The position numbers and the translations under genes were made by a program. Shown here piece after piece: positions 25,242-33,878 of a DNA stretch of 64,000 bases (position 1 is its first letter; each line of letters begins with the position of its first letter). The DNA is from Paenibacillus kobensis NBRC 15729. GTDB taxonomy: Bacteria; Bacillota; Bacilli; Paenibacillales; Paenibacillaceae. Location of the stretch: contig NZ_BILZ01000024.1 in NCBI RefSeq assembly GCF_004000825.1, positions 22,304 to 86,303 on the forward strand, in the 5' to 3' direction. Under the pieces are notes generated by a model. It did no database searches and was not told the DNA's origin. It worked only from the letters and a program-made list of their open reading frames with translations.

Positions 25242-25556
25242 TATATATGTGAGATCCTTAGTGGATCATGACAACACAGGCATTGAAGAGGAGCAGTACT
25301 CGAGGACGTATGCTTCAGAGAGCCGGCGGATGGTGCAAGCCGGTGCTTACGCACGAAGAATCTCGCCTTGGAGCCGCAATGTGGAGAAGTGCCGGATGCA
25401 TGCTTGCAGGCCGGACTTGCGATACATTGCCGTCTCGCCCGCGTTAAGGGAATAGAGTGAGCGAAGGCGAAGAACGTCTGCGCTAACTAGGGTGGTACCA
25501 CGGGAATAATAACCTCTCGTCCCTAGCGATTATACGCTGGGACGAGAGGTTTTTTA
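25242..25556 (+). promoter_or_regulatory. T-box riboswitch leader of leuS
   Basis: The conserved T-box sequence AACTAGGGTGGTACCACGG lies at 25485-25503, followed by a terminator hairpin (25513-25549) and T run. Upstream are the usual Stem I elements: GAAGAGGAGCAGTA near 25285 and CAGAGAGCCGG near 25315. A CTC triplet at 25362-25364 (context GAATCTCGCC) fits the leucine specifier codon. When uncharged tRNA-Leu pairs with the leader, the antiterminator forms and leuS is expressed. The whole 600-base gap before leuS is thus the promoter, this leader and, further left, about 200 bases without recognisable features. Confidence 0.93.
25513..25556 (+). terminator. T-box attenuator hairpin
   Basis: CCTCTCGTCCC (25513-25523) pairs with GGGACGAGAGG (25539-25549), followed by six or more T. 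It is the regulated terminator of the leuS T-box. Confidence 0.92.
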
Positions 25557-25590
25557 CATGTTTGACAGTCGCGAAGGGAGATTTCCGATT

Positions 25591-28035
25591 ATGAGCCAAG
25601 ACAACCACAATCAACAACAGGGTTATAACCCGCTCGTTATCGAACCGAAGTGGCAGCGCTTCTGGGACGATAATAAAACGTTCGCTACGACAGAGGACGC
25701 GAATAAGCCGAAATTTTATGCACTTGATATGTTCCCATACCCGTCCGGAGCCGGCCTGCACGTCGGCCATCCGGAAGGCTACACGGCTACCGATATCGTA
25801 TCCCGCTATAAGCGGATGCGCGGCTATAACGTGCTGCACCCGATGGGCTGGGACGCGTTCGGTCTTCCTGCCGAGCAGCATGCGCTCGATACGGGCGAGC
25901 ATCCGCGCGACATTACGGTGAAGAACATCAACAACTTCCGCCGTCAGATCAAATCGCTCGGCTTCTCGTACGACTGGGACCGCGAGTTCAGCACGACCGA
26001 CCCGGACTATTACAAATGGACGCAGTGGATTTTTATCCAGCTGTATAATAAAGGTCTCGCTTACGTCGCGGAAGTGCCGGTGAACTGGTGCGAAGCGCTC
26101 GGAACGGTGCTTGCGAATGAAGAAGTCATCGACGGCAAGAGCGAGCGCGGCGGACACCCGGTTGTCCGCAAGCCGATGCGTCAATGGGTACTGAAGATTA
26201 CGGAATATGCGGAACGTCTGCTGGAAGATCTCGATGAGCTCGACTGGACGGAAAGCATCAAAGAAATGCAGCGCAACTGGATCGGCAAATCGACAGGTGC
26301 GGAAGTGACGTTCGCGATCGACGGAACGGACGAATCGCTCGTCGTATTCACGACGCGACCGGATACGCTGTTTGGCGCAACCTACTGCGTTCTGGCGCCT
26401 GAGCATGAGCTCGTGGCGAAGATTACGTCCGCAGAGCAGAAAGCGGCGATCGAAGCGTACCAAGAAGTTGCTGCGCGCAAGAGCGATCTGGAGCGCACCG
26501 ACCTCGCGAAGGAGAAGACGGGCGTGTTCACGGGCGCTTACGCGGTAAATCCGGTCAGCGGCGAGAAGCTGCCGATCTGGATCGCGGACTATGTATTGGC
26601 CGGCTACGGAACGGGCGCGATTATGGCCGTACCGGGCCACGATACACGCGACTGGGAATTCGCGAAGCAATTCGGCCTGCCGATCGTCGAGGTTATTAAA
26701 GGCGGCGACGTGACAGCGGAAGCGTTCGCGGGAGACGGCGAACACGTGAACTCCGGCTTCTTGAACGGCCTTGGCAATGAGGCGGCAATTGCGGCAATGA
26801 TCGAGCATCTGGAAGCGAAGGGCTTCGGCAAAGGCAAGACGACGTACCGTCTGCGCGACTGGCTGTTCAGCCGCCAGCGTTATTGGGGCGAGCCGATTCC
26901 GATTCTGCACCTTGAAGACGGCACGATGAAACCGGTCGCGGAATCGGAACTGCCGCTGTTGCTGCCGGACGTTGATGCAATCAAGCCTTCGGGAACGGGC
27001 GAGTCGCCGCTGGCGAACGTTACGGAATGGGTGGAGACGATCGATCCTGAGACCGGCATGAAAGCGCGCCGCGAGACGAATACGATGCCGCAATGGGCGG
27101 GCAGCTGCTGGTACTACCTGCGGTTCATCGATCCGCACAACGAGAACGAAATTTGCTCCAAGGAGAAGCAGCGCGAATGGCTGCCGGTCGACCTGTACAT
27201 TGGCGGCGCGGAGCATGCGGTTCTTCACTTGCTGTATGCTCGTTTCTGGCATAAGGTACTGTACGATATCGGCGTCGTTGATACGAAGGAGCCGTTCTAT
27301 AAACTGGTGAACCAAGGCATGATCCTCGGAACGAACAACGAGAAGATGTCGAAGTCGCGCGGCAACGTTATCAACCCGGATGTGATCGTGAACGAATTCG
27401 GCGGCGATACGCTGCGGATGTACGAAATGTTCATGGGACCGCTGGAGGCAACGAAGCCGTGGAATACGAGCGGGGTCGAAGGCATGTACCGGTTCTTGAG
27501 CCGGGTATGGCGCCTGTTCGTGAACGAGGACGGCGCTCTGACGTCCAAAGCCGTTGACGGCGAAGGCAGCGAGGCGTTCAAACGGACGTGGCACCGGACG
27601 ATTAAGAAAGTTACGGAAGATTTCGATAATCTGCGGTTCAATACGGCGATCAGCCAGCTGATGATTTTCGTCAATGACGCTTATAAAGCCGATACACTGC
27701 CTCGTCAAGCGCTCGAGCACTTCGCACAAATGCTGTCGCCGCTCGCTCCGCATATCGCTGAGGAGCTGTGGGAGAAGCTCGGTCATAGCGGTTCCATTAC
27801 GTATGTACAATGGCCGCAATATGACGAGGCTTGGACGGTCGACCAAGAGGTCGAAATTGTCGTTCAGGTGAATGGCAAAATCGCCGACCGCGTCAGCATC
27901 GCAGCGGACACGGAGGTCGACGAGATGGAGCGTCTCGCTAAGGAGCTTGATAAAGTTAAGCAAGCGATCGAAGGCAAGACCATTCGCAAAGTGATCGCCG
28001 TCAAAGGCAAGCTCGTCAATATTGTCGCGAACTAA
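25591..28035 (+). CDS. leuS: Leucyl-tRNA synthetase
   Basis: 814 residues, bacterial class Ia type. The HIGH motif is HVGH (57-60), the editing domain carries the conserved [11 protein letters not shown] segment, and the signature loop KMSKS is at 585-589. It charges tRNA-Leu. The start is ATG 25591 with GAAGGGAG upstream; ATG 25558 lies in the terminator tail and has no ribosome site. Expression is controlled by the T-box leader in front. Confidence 0.98.
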   Translation: MSQDNHNQQQGYNPLVIEPKWQRFWDDNKTFATTEDANKPKFYALDMFPYPSGAGLHVGHPEGYTATDIVSRYKRMRGYNVLHPMGWDAFGLPAEQHALDTGEHPRDITVKNINNFRRQIKSLGFSYDWDREFSTTDPDYYKWTQWIFIQLYNKGLAYVAEVPVNWCEALGTVLANEEVIDGKSERGGHPVVRKPMRQWVLKITEYAERLLEDLDELDWTESIKEMQRNWIGKSTGAEVTFAIDGTDESLVVFTTRPDTLFGATYCVLAPEHELVAKITSAEQKAAIEAYQEVAARKSDLERTDLAKEKTGVFTGAYAVNPVSGEKLPIWIADYVLAGYGTGAIMAVPGHDTRDWEFAKQFGLPIVEVIKGGDVTAEAFAGDGEHVNSGFLNGLGNEAAIAAMIEHLEAKGFGKGKTTYRLRDWLFSRQRYWGEPIPILHLEDGTMKPVAESELPLLLPDVDAIKPSGTGESPLANVTEWVETIDPETGMKARRETNTMPQWAGSCWYYLRFIDPHNENEICSKEKQREWLPVDLYIGGAEHAVLHLLYARFWHKVLYDIGVVDTKEPFYKLVNQGMILGTNNEKMSKSRGNVINPDVIVNEFGGDTLRMYEMFMGPLEATKPWNTSGVEGMYRFLSRVWRLFVNEDGALTSKAVDGEGSEAFKRTWHRTIKKVTEDFDNLRFNTAISQLMIFVNDAYKADTLPRQALEHFAQMLSPLAPHIAEELWEKLGHSGSITYVQWPQYDEAWTVDQEVEIVVQVNGKIADRVSIAADTEVDEMERLAKELDKVKQAIEGKTIRKVIAVKGKLVNIVAN

Positions 28036-28077
28036 CGCCCAAGTTTAACGACGGGCGCAACCGAATAAGCCGGCTCT

Positions 28078-28136
28078 GAAGAGGTGAGCGGCCCGTCACG
28101 CTAAAGAATAGCGTGTTACTGGCCGTTCACCTCTTC
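28078..28136. repeat. Long inverted repeat between leuS and comER
   Basis: GAAGAGGTGA (28078-28087) and TCACCTCTTC (28127-28136) form the base of a 59-base hairpin, with inner ACGCTA/TAGCGT and GGCC/GGCC pairing. It includes the comER stop codon and last codons. No T run follows on either strand, so it is not a standard terminator, but it may block read-through between the convergent genes. Confidence 0.6.
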
Positions 28137-28955
28137 GCCGTATAAGGAGGAAGCTACTTTGCCCGCATCTTCTTTATATTTGTCATGGGTTGTTCGGATA
28201 AGCCGGTTGAACATCCCGTCGCAATCGATTTCAAGCGATTCGAGCGCTTTGGCGGTAATGCCGCCCGGTACGGCGACGCGCTCTTGGATATGTTCGGGCG
28301 TCATACCGCCCTCCGTCAGAAGCCGGCCAGTGCCGAGCAGCATTGCGCTTGCAACGGCAAGTGCGTCGGAACGCCGAATGCCCGTCTCTCTTACGGCGGC
28401 ATCGACGAATTGTTGGATGAAATAGGCGAAGAAGGCAGGACCGCAGCTCGAAAGATCCGAGACAATGCGCGTATATTGTTCGTCGATCCGGATCGGCTCG
28501 CTAATATGACGGAGCAGCGCTTCCAACCGTTGCTGGTCCTCGGCGCTCACACGGCTTCCGTACATGCACAGTGTGGCACCGCTGCCGACATGATTCGTAA
28601 TGCTCGGAATCATTTTGGCCGTTTTGCATGGCAACCAGTCTTCGAGCTGTGAGAGCATGACAGGACTTGTAATCGACACGACAAGCTGTTCGGGCCGGAG
28701 GCTTGCGCGAATGTCGCTCAGTACGCTGCGGAACTCATGAGGCTTGATGCACAGGAAGACGATGTCCTTCCCTTTGGCTGCTTCGACGTTGGAAGCTTCG
28801 ACACGAAGACCCGGATATAAGTCGGCCAAGCATTCCACTTTGGCTATCGTCCGGTTACTGGCCGCGATCTGTGACGGCTTGAGTGCGCCGGACGTTATGA
28901 ATGCGCCGATGAGCAGGCTGCCCATGCTGCCAGTACCGATAAACCCGACATTCAT
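28116..28955 (-). CDS. comER: ComER, pyrroline-5-carboxylate reductase-like
   Basis: 279 residues of the ProC fold: the Rossmann loop GFIGTGSMG (4-12), VFLCIKPHEF, and the C-terminal CGPAFFAYFIQQFVDAAV and VAVPGGITAKALESL motifs. B. subtilis comER encodes such a protein divergently from comEA, the same arrangement as here, which is why I prefer ComER over a housekeeping ProC. ATG 28955 follows AAGGGAGGGG; upstream in-frame starts lack a ribosome site. Its role in competence is unclear; proline synthesis is an alternative. Confidence 0.85.
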   Translation of the reverse strand: MNVGFIGTGSMGSLLIGAFITSGALKPSQIAASNRTIAKVECLADLYPGLRVEASNVEAAKGKDIVFLCIKPHEFRSVLSDIRASLRPEQLVVSITSPVMLSQLEDWLPCKTAKMIPSITNHVGSGATLCMYGSRVSAEDQQRLEALLRHISEPIRIDEQYTRIVSDLSSCGPAFFAYFIQQFVDAAVRETGIRRSDALAVASAMLLGTGRLLTEGGMTPEHIQERVAVPGGITAKALESLEIDCDGMFNRLIRTTHDKYKEDAGKVASSLYGEEVNGQ

Positions 28956-29151
28956 CGGAACCCCTCCCTTGCGACTTGGATTGTACGATGCGTTGTCGCC
29001 CATCATGCAATAAATCGACATTATGATTTGCTCTTACTACACTATGCGAGAGAGCGCGGCCATCATACCGTTTATTTTTGCGGTACGGGACCGATGTGGT
29101 TTAAGTACTTTAGCCTTACAGGCCAGATACATGATTGGAGGTTGTGACCGG

Positions 29152-29790
29152 ATGGCAGATTTACGGGCAGCAGGAATGCGGATGAAGTTTGCGCTGTTAT
29201 GTGCAGCGGCGGGCGTTCTGCTTATTGGTTTGGGCATGTGGAAGCATCAACAAATGCAAACGGATCAGTGGCAGCCGCTCAACGGACAGTTGAATGAAGC
29301 GCTGGTTGCCGCAGAACAACAGCACACGTCTGTTCAATCACTTGGCGGCGAGAATCGTTCTGGGGATTCGGGACAGCAAGGAGCCGCAACCGTAAAGGCA
29401 AGTGAAGATGCAAAAACCAGCCCGGGAGCAAGTGTTGAAAGTGCCAACAGTGCCAGCACTGCCGGCGCTGTTGGTTCAATAGACGATCGCTCTGAACAAT
29501 CCCTGGACGCTGGTGCCGTTCCCGTTCATCCAGGAGCAGCTGATTCCGATACGCCTGCTCCATCAGGAACAACTGTATCTCCTGAAGCGGACGGGAGGCT
29601 CGATCTGAACCGGGCGACCGCCGAGCAGTTGGACGAGCTCCCGGGGATCGGACCAGCCAAGGCGGCTGCAATTATAGCAGACCGGGAGGCGTCCGGCCCA
29701 TTCCGGTCTGTCGACGATTTGGCGCGGGTGAAAGGAATCGGACCGGCAATCGTCGGGAAGCTGCGGGACTCGGTTGTCGCACTGCCCTAA
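29152..29790 (+). CDS. comEA: ComEA-type competence DNA receptor lacking SLBB domain
   Basis: 212 residues. One N-terminal membrane anchor (about 13-31), then about 110 residues of low-complexity Ser/Ala/Gly/Thr/Asp-rich linker, then a helix-hairpin-helix domain at about 148-211 (LDLNRATAEQLDELPGIGPA, VKGIGPAIVGKL) that binds double-stranded DNA at the cell surface. B. subtilis ComEA (205 residues) has an SLBB-like oligomerisation domain between anchor and HhH; I see no such domain here. GGAGG lies about ten bases before ATG 29152. comEB and comEC follow. Confidence 0.9.
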   Translation: MADLRAAGMRMKFALLCAAAGVLLIGLGMWKHQQMQTDQWQPLNGQLNEALVAAEQQHTSVQSLGGENRSGDSGQQGAATVKASEDAKTSPGASVESANSASTAGAVGSIDDRSEQSLDAGAVPVHPGAADSDTPAPSGTTVSPEADGRLDLNRATAEQLDELPGIGPAKAAAIIADREASGPFRSVDDLARVKGIGPAIVGKLRDSVVALP

Positions 29791-29870
29791 ATGTGCGACA
29801 ATATTAGGCAGCAGAAGACGGCGGATCACGTGCGGTTCGTTCGTCGCAAGGAAGAAAGGAATGACCGACG

Positions 29871-30401
29871 ATGACGATGGCAGGCAGCGATGCGTCCCGC
29901 AAAGATTGGGACACTTATTTTATGGATATCGCCTATATGGTTGCAACGCGTTCGCGCTGTAATCGAAGACATGTAGGAGCGGTGTTAGTGCAGGGCAAGA
30001 AGCTGCTCGGAACCGCATATAACGGTGCGCCGATGGGTGTAGAGGACTGTCTGGAAGCAGGCTGTATGATCGTGGAAGAGTACGAGCTTTCATCTGCGGG
30101 CGGAACAGAACAAATGATCAAGAAGGAGCGCTGCATCCGGACGATTCATGCCGAGCAGAATCTGTTGTTGTTCACGGACCGTAACGACCGCGAGGGTTCA
30201 ACGGTATATGTGACGGATCAGCCGTGCTGGACATGTGCCAATATGCTCGCTAACAGCGGCATTAAAGAAATTGTATACCACCGCTCTTATCCGAAGGACA
30301 GCGAGAAAGTCGGAACGCTCATGAACCGCAAAGGAATTGTATTCCGTGTCATCGATCATTACGAGCCGCCAGCGAAGACAGCTCGTGCCGTTATATCGTA
30401 G
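29871..30401 (+). CDS. comEB: ComEB, dCMP deaminase family
   Basis: 176 residues. Deoxycytidylate deaminase fold with the zinc site HAE (RTIHAEQNLLLF) and PCWTC (TDQPCWTCANML). It converts dCMP to dUMP; in B. subtilis it sits in the comE operon although it is dispensable for transformation. GAAAGGA lies before ATG 29871; ATG 29877 is an alternative two codons on. A terminator-like hairpin separates it from comEC. Confidence 0.93.
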   Translation: MTMAGSDASRKDWDTYFMDIAYMVATRSRCNRRHVGAVLVQGKKLLGTAYNGAPMGVEDCLEAGCMIVEEYELSSAGGTEQMIKKERCIRTIHAEQNLLLFTDRNDREGSTVYVTDQPCWTCANMLANSGIKEIVYHRSYPKDSEKVGTLMNRKGIVFRVIDHYEPPAKTARAVIS

Positions 30402-30420
30402 TAAGGCAAAGAAGGAAGAA

Positions 30421-30471
30421 CCTTCTGCGCAGCCGCCCGTTAATGCGGGCGATTGTGCAGAAGGTTTTTTT
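30421..30471 (+). terminator. Intra-operon terminator/attenuator between comEB and comEC
   Basis: CCTTCTGC...CGCCCG pairs with CGGGCG...GCAGAAGG around a TTAA loop, followed by seven T (30465-30471). By form it is a complete rho-independent terminator, yet it lies between two genes of the comE operon, 20 bases after comEB and 35 before comEC. Confidence 0.88.
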
Positions 30472-30505
30472 ATTGCGGCTCGTTCGCCGCAGATGGGGAG
30501 GCACT

Positions 30506-33124
30506 ATGTATAGAAGGCCGATTATTGGGATAGCTGTTGGGTGGACGGCGGGCATTGCGGCTGCCGGTTCGTCTTTTGCTGTCTTTGGGTTGATTGGTGC
30601 TGGCATGGCTTGGATACTCGCGGCAGGTGTGTTGGCGAAGCGGATGTCTCTTATTCTTGCCGTTTGCGTTGTGCTTGTCTATTGCGCCGGAGGAGGTTGG
30701 GCGCAGTGGATGCAGATCCGGACGGGCACTTCGCTGCCGGATTTGCGCGAGGCTGTGAACGGGGCCTATCCTCCCGTCACCTACGAGGCGAAAGCGGAAG
30801 GGACGATTGGTTCCGCCGTTGAGATTGACGGAGATGCGGTTACTTTTAAGCTTAAAGCCCGTAAGGTCCATTTAGCTGTCGAGCCGTCAACTCGAAAGGT
30901 TCAGGAAACGGTTCTCGTCCGAATCAGGCTGCTGACGGAAGCCGAACAGCTTGTTGCAGCCGGTTGGAGGAGAGGAGACAAGGTCCAGATATTCGGCGAA
31001 TTAGAACGGCCGGCAGGGGCTTCGAATTTCGGAGGCTTCGACTACCGGCGATATTTGGATAACGTTCAGCATATTCATTGGCTGCTCAGGGTGAAGGGCG
31101 CCCAAGCAGCTTCTGTTGAAGGAGGAACGCTTGCTTCGGCCGATTCGGTGCTAGGACGTATCGACGATGCACGTGAGTGGCTTGGCGGCCGGCTGGAACG
31201 ATTGTATCCTGCGGATCAAGCCGGTTATATGAAAGGGCTGGTCATCGGCAGCAGCAGCGATTTGGATCCCGATGTATACCGCCGGTTCGCGGAATTGGGC
31301 TTGACGCACATATTAGCCATTTCGGGTATGCATGTCGCAGTTTTCCTGTATGTGCTGAACGCAGGGCTGCGGCTGTTTCGGCTGACCCGCGAACGGACGC
31401 TTCTTGCGCTGGCGCTGGCAACGCCAGTCTACGTCCTGCTTGCCGGCGCCTCGCCGTCTGTCGTACGTGCCGGGGCGATGGCAGTAATCGGCTTGCTTGC
31501 AGCCCGGTACAACCGGCTGAAGGATGGCATGCATCTGCTTGCTGCGTCCGCCATTCTTATGCTTCTCTGGAATCCGGCTTATGTGCATGATATCGGCTTT
31601 CAGCTTTCCTTTCTGGTCACAGCGGGGTTGATTCTAGGCACAGCCCCTTTGAGGTCGGTTATGCCGCAATGGAAGCGAATGAAGACGCTGCTTGATCTTG
31701 CGGCTGTGACGATCGTCGCTCAACTGGTGTCCTTTCCGGTTACGATCTTCTATTTCAACCAATGGAACCCGCTGTCGATCCCTGCCAATTATGTGTTGGT
31801 TCCGTTCATTAGCTTTATTGTAATGCCGCTTGGCGCAGCATCGATGGTTGCCGAACCGCTTTGGCCCGCTGGAGGACAAGGGATGGCGTATGCGGCTTCG
31901 CTGTTGAACGAAGTAACTTACCGGCTCGTGGAATCGGTCGCGAGCTTGGATAGCTGGCAGACCATTTGGCAGCAGCCGCCCATCTGGTGGATGGCTGCGT
32001 GGTATGCGGCATTGGCCATGGGCTTGAGAGCGATGCGGGCAATCGGCGAGCATCGGCAGATACAGTCGGCCTCCACCGCAGATCCAGACGTTGTTGATAC
32101 CGTGCCGCTCGACGAAGGGCTGAAACCGATTGTAAGGGCGGATAGGCTTAAACAAATCCGAACTCTCGTATGCGCCGCAGCGGCAGCCGCTGCACTGCTT
32201 ATCTATGGTTGGATGCCGTTGGCCTTCGATCGGACAGCCGCAGTCAGCGTATTAGATATCGGACAGGGCGATGCGATTCTGATCCGGACAGGCAGCGGCA
32301 AACATATTTTGATTGACGGAGGAGGGACCGTCTCGTTCCGCAAGCAGGGAGAGGAGTGGCGCGATCGCGCCGATCCGTTCGAGGTTGGGCGTAAGGTGCT
32401 CGTGCCGCTGCTGAAGCAGCGCGGCGTCCATTCGCTGGATTTGGTCATTGCTACACATTTGGACATGGATCATATTGTTGGCCTCAGAGCGGTCGTCGAT
32501 TCGGTTCCGGTGAAGCGGATGTGGTGGAACGGCACGATTGACCGATCCGATGCGGCGGCGGATCTGTTGAACGACGCGCTCGATCGGAAAATCCCGTTGT
32601 ATAGTGCCGAAGCAGGAATGAGCTGGGTGCCGGATAACAGTGCAAAGTTAGACGTATTGTGGCCGGAACGTGCGACGGATGGCACAATCGCGGAAGCTGA
32701 TGATCAGAACGAGCGAAGCGTGACGGTGCTGCTGACGCTATATGGCCGTACCTTTTTGTTCCCTGGTGACCTTGGACAGCAAACCGAGCAACGGATTACG
32801 GCAGGACGATTGTCATTCTGTTCGCGAAGCGGCGATGGATTGGTGAATGCGAGTGATGCGTGCTTGGACGTATTGAAGGCTGGCCACCATGGCAGCAACG
32901 GATCGACATCCGAGCAATGGCTTCGTTATTGGCAGCCTGCTTTCACCGTCATATCCGCGGGAAAGGGCAATATTTACCGGCATCCGCATCCGGATACGCT
33001 CGCCCGGCTTGCTTCTGAGGGAAGCGGCATCTGGCGCACGGACCGCGACGGGGAAATCCGCTTCACGGTGCAAGCTAATGGCGTCATGTCAATCGGATGG
33101 CAGGAACAGAAATGGACAAGGTAA
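30506..33124 (+). CDS. comEC: ComEC/Rec2 DNA uptake channel
   Basis: 872 residues. N-terminal membrane spans and a DUF4131 domain, the central Competence domain (LTHILAISGMHVAVFLYVLN, GASPSVVRAGAMAVIGL) that forms the single-strand DNA channel, and a C-terminal metallo-beta-lactamase domain (LDIGQGDAILI, THLDMDHIVG, KAGHHGSNGS) proposed to degrade the non-transported strand. ATG 30506 follows GGGGAGG; an in-frame ATG at 30443 lies inside the terminator hairpin. Longer than B. subtilis ComEC (776). Confidence 0.95.
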   Translation: MYRRPIIGIAVGWTAGIAAAGSSFAVFGLIGAGMAWILAAGVLAKRMSLILAVCVVLVYCAGGGWAQWMQIRTGTSLPDLREAVNGAYPPVTYEAKAEGTIGSAVEIDGDAVTFKLKARKVHLAVEPSTRKVQETVLVRIRLLTEAEQLVAAGWRRGDKVQIFGELERPAGASNFGGFDYRRYLDNVQHIHWLLRVKGAQAASVEGGTLASADSVLGRIDDAREWLGGRLERLYPADQAGYMKGLVIGSSSDLDPDVYRRFAELGLTHILAISGMHVAVFLYVLNAGLRLFRLTRERTLLALALATPVYVLLAGASPSVVRAGAMAVIGLLAARYNRLKDGMHLLAASAILMLLWNPAYVHDIGFQLSFLVTAGLILGTAPLRSVMPQWKRMKTLLDLAAVTIVAQLVSFPVTIFYFNQWNPLSIPANYVLVPFISFIVMPLGAASMVAEPLWPAGGQGMAYAASLLNEVTYRLVESVASLDSWQTIWQQPPIWWMAAWYAALAMGLRAMRAIGEHRQIQSASTADPDVVDTVPLDEGLKPIVRADRLKQIRTLVCAAAAAAALLIYGWMPLAFDRTAAVSVLDIGQGDAILIRTGSGKHILIDGGGTVSFRKQGEEWRDRADPFEVGRKVLVPLLKQRGVHSLDLVIATHLDMDHIVGLRAVVDSVPVKRMWWNGTIDRSDAAADLLNDALDRKIPLYSAEAGMSWVPDNSAKLDVLWPERATDGTIAEADDQNERSVTVLLTLYGRTFLFPGDLGQQTEQRITAGRLSFCSRSGDGLVNASDACLDVLKAGHHGSNGSTSEQWLRYWQPAFTVISAGKGNIYRHPHPDTLARLASEGSGIWRTDRDGEIRFTVQANGVMSIGWQEQKWTR

Positions 33125-33143
33125 TATGGCATAAGCTGTAAAT

Positions 33144-33170
33144 GGCGCCTATGTACGGCGTCTTTTTTTT
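33144..33170 (+). terminator. Weak terminator after comEC
   Basis: A short stem (GGCGCC region 33144-33149 with GGCGT 33158-33162, one G-T pair) followed by eight T (33163-33170), about 20 bases after comEC. Confidence 0.5.
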
Positions 33171-33272
33171 CTGTTATTCTAAAGGTTAGTTTCATAGTTT
33201 AACTCAAAACCCGATAGATGATGACGCAAAGACATACATGGTATACATTACCGTAAAATAAATAAGAACTTC

Positions 33273-33299
33273 TGCAACCTTTGTACCGGTCATTCCGTC
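33273..33299 (+). promoter_or_regulatory. ECF-type promoter of the sigma factor operon
   Basis: TGCAAC (33273-33278), a 17-base spacer and CGTC (33296-33299). This matches the AAC -35 and CGTC -10 pattern of B. subtilis SigM/SigW/SigX-type promoters and lies 31 bases before the sigma gene, as expected for autoregulation. Confidence 0.55.
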
Positions 33300-33329
33300 G
33301 ATAAGGTTGTATGAGAGGGGGAACCTTCA

Positions 33330-33878
33330 TTGGTGGAGCCTAATCTCATAAGAGCGGCTCAATCGGGCGATCGCGATGCTCTCATCACCCTGCTGCGCGA
33401 GATTGAAACTCACGTTTATCGGACAGCCTATTATATATTGAATAACGAGCAGGACGCGATGGATGCGGCTCAGGAGGCGCTCATCCGCATTTATACGAAG
33501 ATTACCTCCTATGAAGAGAAAGCGCAATTCAAGACGTGGATTCAGCGAATCGTTACGAATATTTGTATCGACAAGTTCAGAAGGAACAAGCCGACGATAT
33601 CGATCGAGGAGCATGAGCTCGTCTTCCGTGAGAAATCGAGTGTCGAAGAGGACGTTATTTCCACTTATGTGGCAGACGATATACGCAAAGCGATCGACAT
33701 GCTCCCGGAGCATCACCGGGCAGTCGTCGTTCTTCGGTATTTGCAGGATTTTTCTTACAATGAAATTGCAGATTCTCTCGATTTGCCGCTTAACACGGTG
33801 AAATCTTATTTATTCCGGGCCCGGCAGCAGCTGCAGACGTTACTACATGAATACCAAAGAGGAGGTGTCCGAGGATGA
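33330..33878 (+). CDS. ECF RNA polymerase sigma factor
   Basis: 182 residues, SigW/SigM-like. Region 2 at about 20-90 (DAMDAAQEALIRIY, FKTWIQRIVTNICIDKFRRN) binds the -10 element, and region 4 at about 125-175 (LPEHHRAVVVLRYLQDFSYN, LNTVKSYLFRARQQL) binds the -35. The start is TTG 33330 after AGAGGGGGA; GTG 33333 is an alternative. It overlaps the anti-sigma gene by four bases. The pair is inserted between comEC and holA. Target genes are unknown but envelope stress is likely from the family. Confidence 0.93.
   Translation: MVEPNLIRAAQSGDRDALITLLREIETHVYRTAYYILNNEQDAMDAAQEALIRIYTKITSYEEKAQFKTWIQRIVTNICIDKFRRNKPTISIEEHELVFREKSSVEEDVISTYVADDIRKAIDMLPEHHRAVVVLRYLQDFSYNEIADSLDLPLNTVKSYLFRARQQLQTLLHEYQRGGVRG

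Noticed and set aside
25483..27963. 826-residue open frame on the minus strand across leuS
   Set aside because: It mirrors leuS, has an Arg/His-rich composition unlike any family, and no ribosome site; it is an antisense shadow of codon bias.
28078..28136. The leuS/comER hairpin as a standard terminator
   Set aside because: The stem is strong but no T run follows on either strand; recorded as a repeat instead.
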